DNA of 64,000 bases from Osedax frankpressi. Lineage: Eukaryota; Annelida; Polychaeta; Sabellida; Siboglinidae. Positions within the stretch are counted from its first letter, which is position 1, and every line of letters begins with the position of its first letter. Positions 26,251 through 38,839 of the stretch are shown piece by piece. The notes below the pieces were generated by a model. The model ran no database searches. It saw only the letters and a program-made list of their open reading frames with translations, and was not told the origin of the DNA. The stretch covers positions 3,539,371 to 3,603,370 of the forward strand of contig OZ038314.1 of assembly GCA_964035775.1 (NCBI GenBank). Direction: 5' to 3'. The position numbers were made by a program, and so were the translations under genes.

Positions 26251-26868
26251 AGTTATAGTTATTTAAGTTATAGTTATTTAAGTTATAGTTATTTAAGTTA
26301 TAGTTATTTAAGTTATAGTTATTTAATTAATAGTTATTTAAGTTATAGTTATTTAAGTTATAGTTATGTAAGTTATAGTTATTTAAGTTATAGTTATTTA
26401 AGTTATAGTTATTTAAGTTATAGTTATTTAAGTTATAGTTATTTAATTTATAGTTATTTAATTTATAGTTATTTAAGTTATAGTTATTTAAGTTATAGTT
26501 ATTTAAGTTATAGTTATTTAAGTTATAGTTATTTAAGTTATAGTTATTTAAGTTATAGTTATTTAAGTTATAGTTATTTAATTTATAGTTAATTAAGTTA
26601 TCATTAGTTAAGTTATAGTTATTTAAGTTATAGTTATTAAATTATAGTTATTTAAGTTATAGTTATTTAATTTATAGTTAATTAAGTTATCATTAGTTAA
26701 GTTATAGTTATTTAAGTTATAGTTATTAAATTATAGTTATTTAAGTTATAGTTATTTAATTTATAGTTTTTTCATTTATGGTTATTATATTATAGTTATA
26801 TAAATTATAGTTATTTAAGTTATAGTTATTTAAGTTATAGTTATTTAAGTTATAGTTATTTAATTAAT
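25092..26868 (+). repeat. 1.78-kb tandem unit, first copy
   Basis: Starts at the variant AGATATTTAAG following an AATTAAT unit. It contains T6 landmarks at 25435, 26033 and 26765. The same variant recurs 1,777 bp downstream at 26869, and landmarks recur at 27212, 27825 and 28557 with offsets of 1,777 to about 1,792 bp, i.e. differing by about one monomer. A private TTATGTAAG is at about 26368. Confidence 0.8.
26587..26764 (+). repeat. 89-bp cassette doublet, site 1
   Basis: The 89-bp segment from AGTTAATTAAGTTAT to the AATTTAT unit (six monomers, one a 14-mer) occurs twice in tandem, starting at 26587 and 26676. Both copies carry TCATTAG instead of TCGTTAG. Confidence 0.9.
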
Positions 26869-28650
26869 AGATATTTAAGTTATAGTTATTTAAGTTATAG
26901 TTATTTAAGTTATAGTTATTTAAGTTATAGTTATTTAAGTTATAGTTATTTAAGTTATAGTTATTTAATTTATAGTTATTTAATTTATAGTTATTTAAGT
27001 TATAGTTATTTAAGTTATAGTTATTTAAGTTATAGTCATTTAATTAATAGTAATTTAAGTTATAGTAATTTAAGTTTAGTTATTTAATTTATAGTTATTT
27101 AAGTTATAGTTAATTAAGTTATCGTTAGTTAAGTTATAGTTATTTAAGTTATAGTTATTAAATTATAGTTATTTAAGTTATAGTTATTTAATTTATAGTT
27201 ATTTAATTTATAGTTTTTTCATTTATGGTTATTTAAGTTATAGTTATTTAAGTTATAGTTATTTAAGTTATAGTTATTTAAGTTATAGTTATTTAATTAA
27301 TAGTTATTTAAGTTATAGTTATTTAAGTTATAGTTATTTAAGTTATAGTTATTTAAGTTATAGTTATTTAAGTTATAGTTATTTAATTTATAGTTATTTA
27401 AGTTATAGTTATTTAAGTTATAGTTATTTAAGTTATAGTTATTTAAGTTATAGTTATTTAAGTTATAGTTATTTAAGTTATAGTTATTTAAGTTATAGTT
27501 ATTTAATTAATAGTTATTTAAGTTATAGTTATTTAAGTTATAGTTATTTAAGTTATAGTTATTTAAGTTATAGTTATTTAAGTTATAGTTATTTAATTTA
27601 TAGTTATTTAATTTATAGTTATTTAAGTTATAGTTATTTAAGTTATAGTTATTTAAGTTATAGTTATTTAATTAATAGTAATTTAAGTTATAGTAATTTA
27701 AGTTTAATTATTTAATTTATAGTTATTTAAGTTATAGTTAATTAAGTTATCGTTAGTTAAGTTATAGTTATTTAAGTTATAGTTATTAAATTATAGTTAT
27801 TTAAGTTATAGTTATTTAATTTATGGTTTTTTCATTTATGGTTATTATATTATAGTTATATAAATTATAGTTATTTAAGTTATAGTTATTTAAGTTATAG
27901 TTATTTAAGTTATAGTTATTTAAGTTATAGTTATTTAAGTTATAGTTATTTAAGTTATAGTTATTTAAGTTATAGTTATTTAAGTTATAGTTATTTAATT
28001 AATAGTTATTTAAGTTATAGTTATTTAAGTTATAGTTATTTAAGTTATAGTTATTTAAGTTATAGTTATTTAAGTTATAGTTATTTAAGTTATAGTTATT
28101 TAAGTTATAGTTATTTAATTAATAGTTATTTAAGTTATAGTTATTTAAGTTATAGTTATTTAAGTTATAGTTATTTAAGTTATAGTTATTTAAGTTATAG
28201 TTATTTAAGTTATAGTTATTTAATTTATAGTTATTTAATTTATAGTTATTTAAGTTATAGTTATTTAAGTTATAGTTATTTAAGTTATAGTTATTTAAGT
28301 TATAGTTATTTAAGTTATAGTTATTTAAGTTATAGTTATTTAAGTTATAGTTATTTAAGTTATAGTTATTTAATTTATAGTTAATTAAGTTATCATTAGT
28401 TAAGTTATAGTTATTTAAGTTATAGTTATTAAATTATAGTTATTTAAGTTATAGTTATTTAATTTATAGTTAATTAAGTTATCATTAGTTAAGTTATAGT
28501 TATTTAAGTTATAGTTATTAAATTATAGTTATTTAAGTTATAGTTATTTAATTTATAGTTTTTTCATTTATGGTTATTATATTATAGTTATATAAATTAT
28601 AGTTATTTAAGTTATAGTTATTTAAGTTATAGTTATTTAAGTTATAGTTA
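26869..28650 (+). repeat. 1.78-kb tandem unit, second copy
   Basis: Landmarks at 27212, 27825 (preceded by ATGG rather than ATAG) and 28557 correspond to those of the preceding copy. Both copies end in the 89-bp cassette doublet carrying TCATT twice. The same layout reappears at 44989-46585 and 52313-53909, within the 7.3-kb duplication. Confidence 0.78.
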
Positions 28651-29780
28651 TTTAAGTTATAGTTATTTAAGTTATAGTTATTTAAGTTATAGTTATTTAA
28701 TTAATAGTTATTTAAGTTATAGTTATTTAAGTTATAGTTATTTAAGTTATAGTTATTTAAGTTATAGTTATTTAATTAATAGTAATTTAAGTTATAGTAA
28801 TTTAAGTTTAGTTATTTAATTTATAGTTATTTAAGTTATAGTTAATTAAGTTATCATTAGTTAAGTTATAGTTATTTAAGTTATAGTTATTAAATTATAG
28901 TTATTTAAGTTATAGTTATTTAATTTATAGTTTTTTCATTTATGGTTATTTAAGTTATAGTTATTTAAGTTATAGTTATTTAAGTTATAGTTATTTAAGT
29001 TATAGTTATTTAAGTTATAGTTATTTAATTTATAGTTATTTAAGTTATAGTTATTTAAGTTATAGTTATTTAAGTTATAGTTATTTAAGTTATAGTTAAT
29101 TAAGTTATCGTTAGTTAAGTTATAGTTATTTAAGTTATAGTTATTAAATTATAGTTATTTAAGTTATAGTTATTTAATTTATAGTTTTTTCATTTATGGT
29201 TATTATATTATAGTTATATAAATTATAGATATTTAAGTTATAGTTATTTAAGTTATATTTATTTAAGTTATAGTTATTTAAGTTATAGTTATTTAATTTA
29301 TAGTTATTTAAGTTATAGTTATTTAAGTTATAGATATTTAATTTATAGTTATTTAATTTATAGTTATTTAAGTTATAGTTATTTAAGTTATAGTTATTTA
29401 AGTTATAGTTATTTAAGTTATAGTTATTTAATTAATAGTTATTTAAGTTATAGTTATTTAAGTTATAGTTATTTAAGTTATAGTTATTTAAGTTATAGTT
29501 ATTTAAGTTATAGTTATTTAATTTATAGTTATTTAATTTATAGTTATTTAAGTTATAGTTATTTAAGTTATAGTTATTTAAGTTATAGTTATTTAATTAA
29601 TAGTAATTTAAGTTATAGTAATTTAAGTTTAGTTATTTAATTTATAGTTATTTAAGTTATAGTTAATTAAGTTATCGTTATTTAAGTTATAGTTAATTAA
29701 GTTATCGTTAGTTAAGTTATAGTTATTTAAGTTATAGTTATTAAATTATAGTTATTTAAGTTATAGTTATTTAATTTATA
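27825..29780 (+). repeat. 3.6-kb-spaced pair, upstream copy
   Basis: T6 landmarks at 27825 (ATGG form), 28557, 28929, 29183 and 29780. The same series occurs at 31448, 32165, 32537, 32821 and 33388, offsets 3,608-3,638 bp, all differing by multiples of 15. The 89-bp doublet (28379) and the AGATATTTAAG signature (29226) are shared. Extra at about 29680-29700 is an additional AGTTAATT unit with its CG unit. Confidence 0.8.
28379..28556 (+). repeat. 89-bp cassette doublet, site 2
   Basis: Tandem copies start at 28379 and 28468, both with TCATTAG. It is the partner of site 1 in the 1.78-kb duplication. Confidence 0.9.
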
Positions 29781-30078
29781 GTTTTTTCATTTATGGTTAT
29801 TTAAGTTATAGTTATTTAAGTTATAGTTATTTAAGTTATAGTTATTTAAGTTATAGTTATTTAAGTTATAGTTATTTAAGTTATAGTTATTTAATTTATA
29901 GTTATTTAATTTATAGTTATTTAAGTTATAGTTATTTAAGTTATAGTTATTTAAGTTATAGTTATTTAAGTTATAGTTATTTAATTAATAGTAATTTAAG
30001 TTATAGTAATTTAAGTTTAGTTATTTAATTTATAGTTATTTAAGTTATAGTTATTTAAGTTATAGTTATTTAAGTTAT

Positions 30079-30225
30079 AGTTATTATATAATATTTATTT
30101 AAGTTATAGTTATTTAAGATATATTTATTTAATTTATAGTTATTATATTATAATTATTTAAGTTTTAGTTATTTAAGTTATATTTATTATATTATAGCTA
30201 TTTAAGTGATATTTATTTAAGTTAT
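30079..30225 (+). repeat. 147-bp variant-rich element, copy 2
   Basis: Same ten monomers and same length as at 2597. It is distinguished by one G-to-T change that makes the eighth monomer start ATTTATTAT. The 90-bp spacer to the following run is intact. Confidence 0.9.
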
Positions 30226-30314
30226 AGTTATTTAATTAATAGTTATTTAATTTATAGTTATTTAAGTTATAGTTATTTAAGTTATAGTTATTAAATTATA
30301 TTTATTTAAGTTAT

Positions 30315-30599
30315 AGTTATTTAATTTATAGTTATTTAATTTATAGTTATTTAATTTATAGTTATTTAATTTATAGTTATTTAATTTATAGTTATTTAAT
30401 TTATAGTTATTTAATTTATAGTTATTTAATTTATAGTTATTTAATTTATAGTTATTTAATTTATAGTTATTTAATTTATAGTTATTTAATTTATAGTTAT
30501 TTAATTTATAGTTATTTAATTTATAGTTATTTAATTTATAGTTATTTAATTTATAGTTATTTAATTTATAGTTATTTAATTTATAGTTATTTAATTTAT
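30315..30599 (+). repeat. AATTTAT homogeneous run, 19 units
   Basis: Nineteen identical units, 285 bp, the longest homogeneous AATTTAT run in the window. Ended by AGTTATTAT at 30600. Confidence 0.93.
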
Positions 30600-30773
30600 A
30601 GTTATTATAGTTATTTAAATTATAGTTATTTAAGTTATAGTTATTTAAGTTATAGTTATTTAAGTTATAGTTATTTAAGTTATAGTTATTTAAGTTATAG
30701 TTATTTAAGTTATAGTTATTTAAGTTATAGTTATTTAAGTTATAGTTATTTAAGTTATAGTTATTTAAGTTAT

Positions 30774-30893
30774 AATTATTTAAATTATAGTTATATAAGT
30801 TATAGTTAATTAAGTTATCGTTATTTAAGTTATAGTTATTTAAGTTATAGTTATTTAAATTTTAGTTATATAAGTTATAGTTATTGAATTTAT
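30774..30893 (+). repeat. 120-bp element, copy 6
   Basis: Same eight monomers, placed 174 bp after the end of the nineteen-unit AATTTAT run. Confidence 0.92.
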
Positions 30894-31447
30894 AGTTATT
30901 TAATTTATAGTTATTTAAGTTATAGTTATTTAAGTTATAGTTATTTAAGTTATAGTTATTTAAGTTATAGTTATTTAAGTTATAGTTATTTAAGTTATAG
31001 TTATTTAATTTATAGTTATTTAAGTTATAGTTATTTAAGTTATAGTTATTTAAGTTATAGTTATTTAAGTTATAGTTATTTAAGTTATAGTTATTTAAGT
31101 TATAGTTATTTAATTAATAGTTATTTAAGTTATAGTTATTTAAGTTATAGTTATTTAAGTTATAGTTATTTAAGTTATAGTTATTTAAGTTATAGTTATT
31201 TAATTTATAGTTATTTAATTTATAGTTATTTAAGTTATAGTTATTTAATTTATAGTTATTTAAGTTATAGTTATTTAAGTTATAGTTATTTAAGTTATAG
31301 TTATTTAAGTTATAGTTATTTAAGTTATAGTTATTTAAGTTATAGTTATTTAAGTTATAGTTATTTAATTAATAGTTATTTAAGTTATAGTTATTTAAGT
31401 TATAGTTATTAAATTATAGTTATTTAAGTTATAGTTATTTAATTTAT

Positions 31448-33387
31448 GGTTTTTTCATTTATGGTTATTATATTATAGTTATATAAATTATAGTTATTTA
31501 AGTTATAGTTATTTAAGTTATAGTTATTTAAGTTATAGTTATTTAAGTTATAGTTATTTAAGTTATAGTTATTTAAGTTATAGTTATTTAAGTTATAGTT
31601 ATTTAAGTTATAGTTATTTAAGTTATAGTTATTTAATTAATAGTTATTTAAGTTATAGTTATTTAAGTTATAGTTATTTAAGTTATAGTTATTTAAGTTA
31701 TAGTTATTTAAGTTATAGTTATTTAAGTTATAGTTATTTAATTAATAGTTATTTAAGTTATAGTTATTTAAGTTATAGTTATTTAAGTTATAGTTATTTA
31801 AGTTATAGTTATTTAAGTTATAGTTATTTAAGTTATAGTTATTTAATTTATAGTTATTTAATTTATAGTTATTTAAGTTATAGTTATTTAAGTTATAGTT
31901 ATTTAAGTTATAGTTATTTAAGTTATAGTTATTTAAGTTATAGTTATTTAAGTTATAGTTATTTAAGTTATAGTTATTTAATTTATAGTTAATTAAGTTA
32001 TCATTAGTTAAGTTATAGTTATTTAAGTTATAGTTATTAAATTATAGTTATTTAAGTTATAGTTATTTAATTTATAGTTAATTAAGTTATCATTAGTTAA
32101 GTTATAGTTATTTAAGTTATAGTTATTAAATTATAGTTATTTAAGTTATAGTTATTTAATTTATAGTTTTTTCATTTATGGTTATTATATTATAGTTATA
32201 TAAATTATAGTTATTTAAGTTATAGTTATTTAAGTTATAGTTATTTAAGTTATAGTTATTTAAGTTATAGTTATTTAAGTTATAGTTATTTAAGTTATAG
32301 TTATTTAATTAATAGTTATTTAAGTTATAGTTATTTAAGTTATAGTTATTTAAGTTATAGTTATTTAAGTTATAGTTATTTAATTAATAGTAATTTAAGT
32401 TATAGTAATTTAAGTTTAGTTATTTAATTTTTAGTTATTTAAGTTATAGTTAATTAAGTTATCATTAGTTAAGTTATAGTTATTTAAGTTATAGTTATTA
32501 AATTATAGTTATTTAAGTTATAGTTATTTAATTTATAGTTTTTTCATTTATGGTTATTTAAGTTATAGTTATTTAAGTTATAGTTATTTAAGTTATAGTT
32601 ATTTAATTAATAGTTATTTAAGTTATAGTTATTTAAGTTATAGTTATTTAAGTTATAGTTATTTAATTTATAGTTATTTAAGTTATAGTTATTTAAGTTA
32701 TAGTTATTTAAGTTATAGTTATTTAAGTTATAGTTAATTAAGTTATCGTTAGTTAAGTTATAGTTATTTAAGTTATAGTTATTAAATTATAGTTATTTAA
32801 GTTATAGTTATTTAATTTATAGTTTTTTCATTTATGGTTATTATATTATAGTTATATAAATTATAGATATTTAAGTTATAGTTATTTAAGTTATATTTAT
32901 TTAAGTTATAGTTATTTAAGTTATAGTTATTTAATTTATAGTTATTTAAGTTATAGTTATTTAAGTTATAGATATTTAATTTATAGTTATTTAATTTATA
33001 GTTATTTAAGTTATAGTTATTTAAGTTATAGTTATTTAAGTTATAGTTATTTAAGTTATAGTTATTTAATTAATAGTTATTTAAGTTATAGTTATTTAAG
33101 TTATAGTTATTTAAGTTATAGTTATTTAAGTTATAGTTATTTAAGTTATAGTTATTTAATTTATAGTTATTTAATTTATAGTTATTTAAGTTATAGTTAT
33201 TTAAGTTATAGTTATTTAAGTTATAGTTATTTAATTAATAGTAATTTAAGTTATAGTAATTTAAGTTTAGTTATTTAATTTATAGTTATTTAAGTTATAG
33301 TTAATTAAGTTATCGTTAGTTAAGTTATAGTTATTTAAGTTATAGTTATTAAATTATAGTTATTTAAGTTATAGTTATTTAATTTAT
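31448..33387 (+). repeat. 3.6-kb-spaced pair, downstream copy
   Basis: Counterpart of 27825-29780 in the same landmark order. It keeps the ATGG form at its first landmark (31448), the 89-bp doublet (31987) and the AGATATTTAAG signature (about 32866). One cassette near 32430 reads AATTTTTAG in place of AATTTATAG, a private change. The landmark at 33388 has the long tail whereas its partner at 29780 has the short tail, marking the limit of the pair. Confidence 0.8.
31987..32164 (+). repeat. 89-bp cassette doublet, site 3
   Basis: Tandem copies start at 31987 and 32076, both with TCATTAG. Partner of site 2 at 3,608 bp. Confidence 0.9.
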
Positions 33388-34238
33388 AGTTTTTTCATTT
33401 ACGGTTATTATATTATAGTTATATAAATTATAGTTATTTAAGTTATAGTTATTTAAGTTATAGTTATTTAAGTTATAGTTATTTAAGTTATAGTTATTTA
33501 AGTTATAGTTATTTAAGTTATAGTTATTTAAGTTATAGTTATTTAAGTTATAGTTATTTAAGTTATAGTTATTTAAGTTATAGTTATTTAAGTTATAGTT
33601 ATTTAAGTTATAGTTATTTAAGTTATAGTTATTTAAGTTATAGTTATATAATTAATAGTTATTTAAGTTATAGTTATTTAAGTTATAGTTATTTAAGTTA
33701 TAATTATTTAAGTTATAGTTATTTAAGTTATAGTTATTTAATTAATAGTTATTTAAGTTATAGTTATTTAAGTTATAGTTATTTAAGTTATAGTTATTTA
33801 AGTTATAGTTATTTAAGTTATAGTTATTTAATTTATAGTTATTTAATTTATAGTTATTTAAGTTATAGTTATTTAAGTTATAGTTATTTAAGTTATAGTT
33901 ATTTAAGTTATAGTTATTTAATTAATAGTAATTTAAGTTATAGTAATTTAAGTTTAGTTATTTAATTTATAGTTATTTAAGTTATAGTTAATTAAGTTAT
34001 CATTAGTTAAGTTATAGTTATTTAAGTTATAGTTATTAAATTATAGTTATTTAATTTATAGTTATTTAATTTATAGTTATTTAAGTTATAGTTATTTAAG
34101 TTATAGTTATTTAAGTTATAGTTATTTAAGTTATAGTTATTTAATTAATAGTAATTTAAGTTATAGTAATTTAAGTTTAGTTATTTAATTTATAGTTATT
34201 TAAGTTATAGTTATTTAAGTTATAGTTATTTAAGTTAT

Positions 34239-34385
34239 AGTTATTATATAATATTTATTTAAGTTATAGTTATTTAAGATATATTTATTTAATTTATAGT
34301 TATTATATTATAATTATTTAAGTTTTAGTTATTTAAGTTATAGTTATTATATTATAGCTATTTAAGTGATATTTATTTAAGTTAT
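34239..34385 (+). repeat. 147-bp variant-rich element, copy 3
   Basis: Appears identical to the copy at 2597. The run that follows ends without the 9-bp truncated unit and no 120-bp element follows, so the module is truncated on its right. Confidence 0.9.
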
Positions 34386-34474
34386 AGTTATTTAATTAAT
34401 AGTTATTTAATTTATAGTTATTTAAGTTATAGTTATTTAAGTTATAGTTATTAAATTATATTTATTTAAGTTAT

Positions 34475-34714
34475 AGTTATTTAATTTATAGTTATTTAAT
34501 TTATAGTTATTTAATTTATAGTTATTTAATTTATAGTTATTTAATTTATAGTTATTTAATTTATAGTTATTTAATTTATAGTTATTTAATTTATAGTTAT
34601 TTAATTTATAGTTATTTAATTTATAGTTATTTAATTTATAGTTATTTAATTTATAGTTATTTAATTTATAGTTATTTAATTTATAGTTATTTAATTTATA
34701 GTTATTTAATTTAT
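34475..34714 (+). repeat. AATTTAT homogeneous run, 16 units
   Basis: Sixteen identical units, 240 bp. Unlike the other runs it passes directly into canonical monomers and a cassette, without AGTTATTAT, which marks a recombination junction. Confidence 0.92.
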
Positions 34715-36071
34715 AGTTATTTAAGTTATAGTTATTTAAGTTATAGTTATTTAAGTTATAGTTATTTAATTAATAGTAATTTAAGTTATAGTAATTTAAG
34801 TTTAGTTATTTAATTTATAGTTATTTAAGTTATAGTTAATTAAGTTATCGTTAGTTAAGTTATAGTTATTTAAGTTATAGTTATTAAATTATAGTTATTT
34901 AAGTTATAGTTATTTAATTTATAGTTTTTTCATTTACGGTTATTATATTATAGTTATATAAATTATAGTTATTTAAGTTATAGTTATTTAAGTTATAGTT
35001 ATTTAAGTTATAGTTATTTAAGTTATAGTTATTTAAGTTATAGTTATTTAAGTTATAGTTATTTAAGTTATAGTTATTTAAGTTATAGTTATTTAAGTTA
35101 TAGTTATTTAAGTTATAGTTATTTAAGTTATAGTTATTTAAGTTATAGTTATTTAAGTTATAGTTATTTAAGTTATAGTTATTTAAGTTATAGTTATATA
35201 ATTAATAGTTATTTAAGTTATAGTTATTTAAGTTATAGTTATTTAAGTTATAATTATTTAAGTTATAGTTATTTAAGTTATAGTTATTTAATTAATAGTT
35301 ATTTAAGTTATAGTTATTTAAGTTATAGTTATTTAAGTTATAGTTATTTAAGTTATAGTTATTTAAGTTATAGTTATTTAATTTATAGTTATTTAATTTA
35401 TAGTTATTTAAGTTATAGTTATTTAAGTTATAGTTATTTAAGTTATAGTTATTTAAGTTATAGTTATTTAATTAATAGTAATTTAAGTTATAGTAATTTA
35501 AGTTTAGTTATTTAATTTATAGTTATTTAAGTTATAGTTAATTAAGTTATCATTAGTTAAGTTATAGTTATTTAAGTTATAGTTATTAAATTATAGTTAT
35601 TTAAGTTATAGTTATTTAATTTATAGTAATTTAAGTTATAGTAATTTAAGTTTAGTTATTTAATTTATAGTTATTTAAGTTATAGTTAATTAAGTTATCG
35701 TTAGTTAAGTTATAGTTATTTAAGTTATAGTTATTAAATTATAGTTATTTAAGTTATAGTTATTTAATTTATAGTTTTTTCATTTATGGTTATTTAAGTT
35801 ATAGTTATTTAAGTTATAGTTATTTAAGTTATAGTTATTTAAGTTATAGTTATTTAAGTTATAGTTATTTAAGTTATAGTTATTTAATTTATAGTTATTT
35901 AATTTATAGTTATTTAAGTTATAGTTATTTAAGTTATAGTTATTTAAGTTATAGTTATTTAAGTTATAGTTATTTAATTAATAGTAATTTAAGTTATAGT
36001 AATTTAAGTTTAGTTATTTAATTTATAGTTATTTAAGTTATAGTTATTTAAGTTATAGTTATTTAAGTTAT

Positions 36072-36218
36072 AGTTATTATATAATATTTATTTAAGTTAT
36101 AGTTATTTAAGATATATTTATTTAATTTATAGTTATTATATTATAATTATTTAAGTTTTAGTTATTTAAGTTATAGTTATTATATTATAGCTATTTAAGT
36201 GATATTTATTTAAGTTAT
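36072..36218 (+). repeat. 147-bp variant-rich element, copy 4
   Basis: Appears identical to the copy at 2597, at an offset of exactly 33,475 bp, shared with the flanking landmark at 35773 and the TCATT at 35551 (33,474 by hand count). Confidence 0.9.
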
Positions 36219-36307
36219 AGTTATTTAATTAATAGTTATTTAATTTATAGTTATTTAAGTTATAGTTATTTAAGTTATAGTTATTAAATTATATTTATTT
36301 AAGTTAT

Positions 36308-36532
36308 AGTTATTTAATTTATAGTTATTTAATTTATAGTTATTTAATTTATAGTTATTTAATTTATAGTTATTTAATTTATAGTTATTTAATTTATAGT
36401 TATTTAATTTATAGTTATTTAATTTATAGTTATTTAATTTATAGTTATTTAATTTATAGTTATTTAATTTATAGTTATTTAATTTATAGTTATTTAATTT
36501 ATAGTTATTTAATTTATAGTTATTTAATTTAT
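36308..36532 (+). repeat. AATTTAT homogeneous run, 15 units
   Basis: Fifteen identical units, 225 bp, five more than in the collinear copy at 2833. Ended by AGTTATTAT at 36533. Confidence 0.93.
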
Positions 36533-36691
36533 AGTTATTATAGTTATTTAAATTATAGTTATTTAAGTTATAGTTATTTAAGTTATAGTTATTTAAGTTA
36601 TAGTTATTTAAGTTATAGTTATTTAAGTTATAGTTATTTAAGTTATAGTTATTTAAGTTATAGTTATTTAAGTTATAGTTATTTAAGTTAT

Positions 36692-36811
36692 AATTATTTA
36701 AATTATAGTTATATAAGTTATAGTTAATTAAGTTATCGTTATTTAAGTTATAGTTATTTAAGTTATAGTTATTTAAATTTTAGTTATATAAGTTATAGTT
36801 ATTGAATTTAT
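36692..36811 (+). repeat. 120-bp element, copy 7
   Basis: Same eight monomers, collinear with copy 1 at an offset of exactly 33,550 bp. Confidence 0.92.
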
Positions 36812-38485
36812 AGTTATTTAATTTATAGTTATTTAAGTTATAGTTATTTAAGTTATAGTTATTTAAGTTATAGTTATTTAAGTTATAGTTATTTAAGTTA
36901 TAGTTATTTAATTTATAGTTATTTAAGTTATAGTTATTTAAGTTATAGTTATTTAAGTTATAGTTATTTAAGTTATAGTTATTTAAGTTATAGTTATTTA
37001 AGTTATAGTTATTTAATTAATAGTTATTTAAGTTATAGTTATTTAAGTTATAGTTATTTAAGTTATAGTTATTTAAGTTATAGTTATTTAAGTTATAGTT
37101 ATTTAAGTTATAGTTATTTAATTTATAGTTATTTAATTTATAGTTATTTAAGTTATAGTTATTTAATTTATAGTTATTTAAGTTATAGTTATTTAAGTTA
37201 TAGTTATTTAAGTTATAGTTATTTAAGTTATAGTTATTTAAGTTATAGTTATTTAAGTTATAGTTATTTAAGTTATAGTTATTTAATTAATAGTTATTTA
37301 AGTTATAGTTATTTAAGTTATAGTTATTTAAGTTATAGTTATTTAAGTTATAGTTATTTAAGTTATAGTTATTTAATTAATAGTTATTTAAGTTATAGTT
37401 ATTTAAGTTATAGTTATTTAAGTTATAGTTATTTAAGTTATAGTTATTTAAGTTATAGTTATTTAATTTATAGTTATTTAATTTATAGTTATTTAAGTTA
37501 TAGTTATTTAAGTTATAGTTATTTAAGCTATAGTTATTTAATTAATAGTAATTTAAGTTATAGTAATTTAAGTTTAGTTATTTAATTTATAGTTATTTAA
37601 GTTATAGTTATTAAATTATAGTTATTTAATTTATAGTTTTTTCATTTATGGTTATTTAAGTTATAGTTATTTAAGTTATAATTATTTAAGTTATAGTTAT
37701 TTAAGTTATAGTTATTTAAGTTATAGTTATTTAAGTTATAGTTATTTAATTAATAGTTATTTAAGTTATAGTTATTTAAGTTATAGTTATTTAAGTTATA
37801 GTTATTTAAGTTATAGTTATTTAAGTTATAGTTATTTAATTTATAGTTATTTAAGTTATAGTTATTTAAGTTATAGTTATTTAAGTTATAGTTATTTAAG
37901 TTATAGTTATTTAAGTTATAGTTATTTAAGTTATAGTTATTTAATTAATAGTTATTTAAGTTATAGTTATTTAAGTTATAGTTATTTAAGTTATAGTTAT
38001 TTAAGTTATAGTTATTTAAGTTATAGTTATTTAATTTATAGTTATTTAATTTATAGTTATTTAAGTTATAGTTATTTAAGTTATAGTTATTTAAGTTATA
38101 GTTATTTAAGTTATAGTTATTTAAGTTATAGTTATTTAAGTTATAGTTATTTAATTAATAGTAATTTAAGTTATAGTAATTTAAGTTTAGTTATTTAATT
38201 TATAGTTATTTAAGTTATAGTTAATTAAGTTATCGTTAGTTAAGTTATAGTTATTTAAGTTATAGTTATTAAATTATAGTTATTTAAGTTATAGTTATTT
38301 AATTTATAGTTTTTTTATTTATGGTTATTATATTATAGTTATATAAATTATAGTTATTTAAGTTATAGTTATTTAAGTTATAGTTATTTAAGTTATAGTT
38401 ATTTAAGTTATAGTTATTTAAGTTATAGTTATTTAAGTTACAGTTATTTAATTAATAGTTATTAAATTATATTTATTTAAGTTAT

Positions 38486-38620
38486 AGTTATTTAATTTAT
38501 AGTTATTTAATTTATAGTTATTTAATTTATAGTTATTTAATTTATAGTTATTTAATTTATAGTTATTTAATTTATAGTTATTTAATTTATAGTTATTTAA
38601 TTTATAGTTATTTAATTTAT
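38486..38620 (+). repeat. AATTTAT homogeneous run, 9 units
   Basis: Nine identical units, 135 bp, three fewer than in the collinear copy at 5369. Ended by AGTTATTAT at 38621. Confidence 0.93.
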
Positions 38621-38809
38621 AGTTATTATAGTTATTTAAATTATAGTTATTTAAGTTATAGTTATTTAAGTTATAGTTATTTAAGTTATAGTTATTTAAG
38701 TTATAGTTATTTAAGTTATAGTTATTTAAGTTATAGTTATTTAAGTTATAGTTATTTAAGTTATAGTTATTTAAGTTATAGTTATTTAAGTTATAGTTAT
38801 TTAAGTTAT

Positions 38810-38839
38810 AATTATTTAAATTATAGTTATATAAGTTAT
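38810..38839 (+). repeat. 120-bp element, truncated fragment
   Basis: Only the first two monomers (AATTATTTAAATTAT and AGTTATATAAGTTAT) remain, then an AATTTAT unit and canonical array. It marks the right limit of similarity between the composite blocks at 1.5-5.8 and 34.9-38.8 kb. Confidence 0.85.

Larger units (their letters stand above)
29781..31447 (+). repeat. Block with second 147-bp element and longest AATTTAT run
   Basis: This stretch holds the 147-bp element (30079-30225), nineteen consecutive AATTTAT units (30315-30599), the 9-bp truncated unit AGTTATTAT, a 120-bp element (30774-30893) and canonical monomers with AATTAAT units. The order matches the composite block but the 3' half with its later landmarks is absent, so it is a partial copy of that block. 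Confidence 0.82.
33388..34922 (+). repeat. 1,535-bp unit with TTTACGG landmark, copy 1
   Basis: The T6 unit is followed by TTTACGG (at 33401) instead of TTTATGG, a T-to-C change that makes a CpG and is otherwise seen only at 34936. The AATTATTTAAG variant at 33702 and the TCATT at 34001 match the next copy at offset 1,550, one monomer more. The unit then carries the 147-bp element at 34239 and a sixteen-unit AATTTAT run, which ends without the 9-bp truncated unit and goes directly into a cassette. Confidence 0.83.
34923..38839 (+). repeat. Composite block, copy 2
   Basis: Collinear with 1523-5782. Matching markers are T6 at 34923, TCATT with C at 35551, T6 at 35773, 147-bp element at 36072, a run of fifteen AATTTAT units, 120-bp element at 36692, AAGCTATAG with C at 37528, T6 at 37635, T7 variant at 38308, TTACAG at 38438, a run of nine AATTTAT units and a truncated 120-bp element at 38810. 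Offsets step from 33,400 to 33,475 to 33,550, then drop to 33,147 and 33,117. The drop means about 400 bp, including the landmark at 3800, is absent here. Confidence 0.85.
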
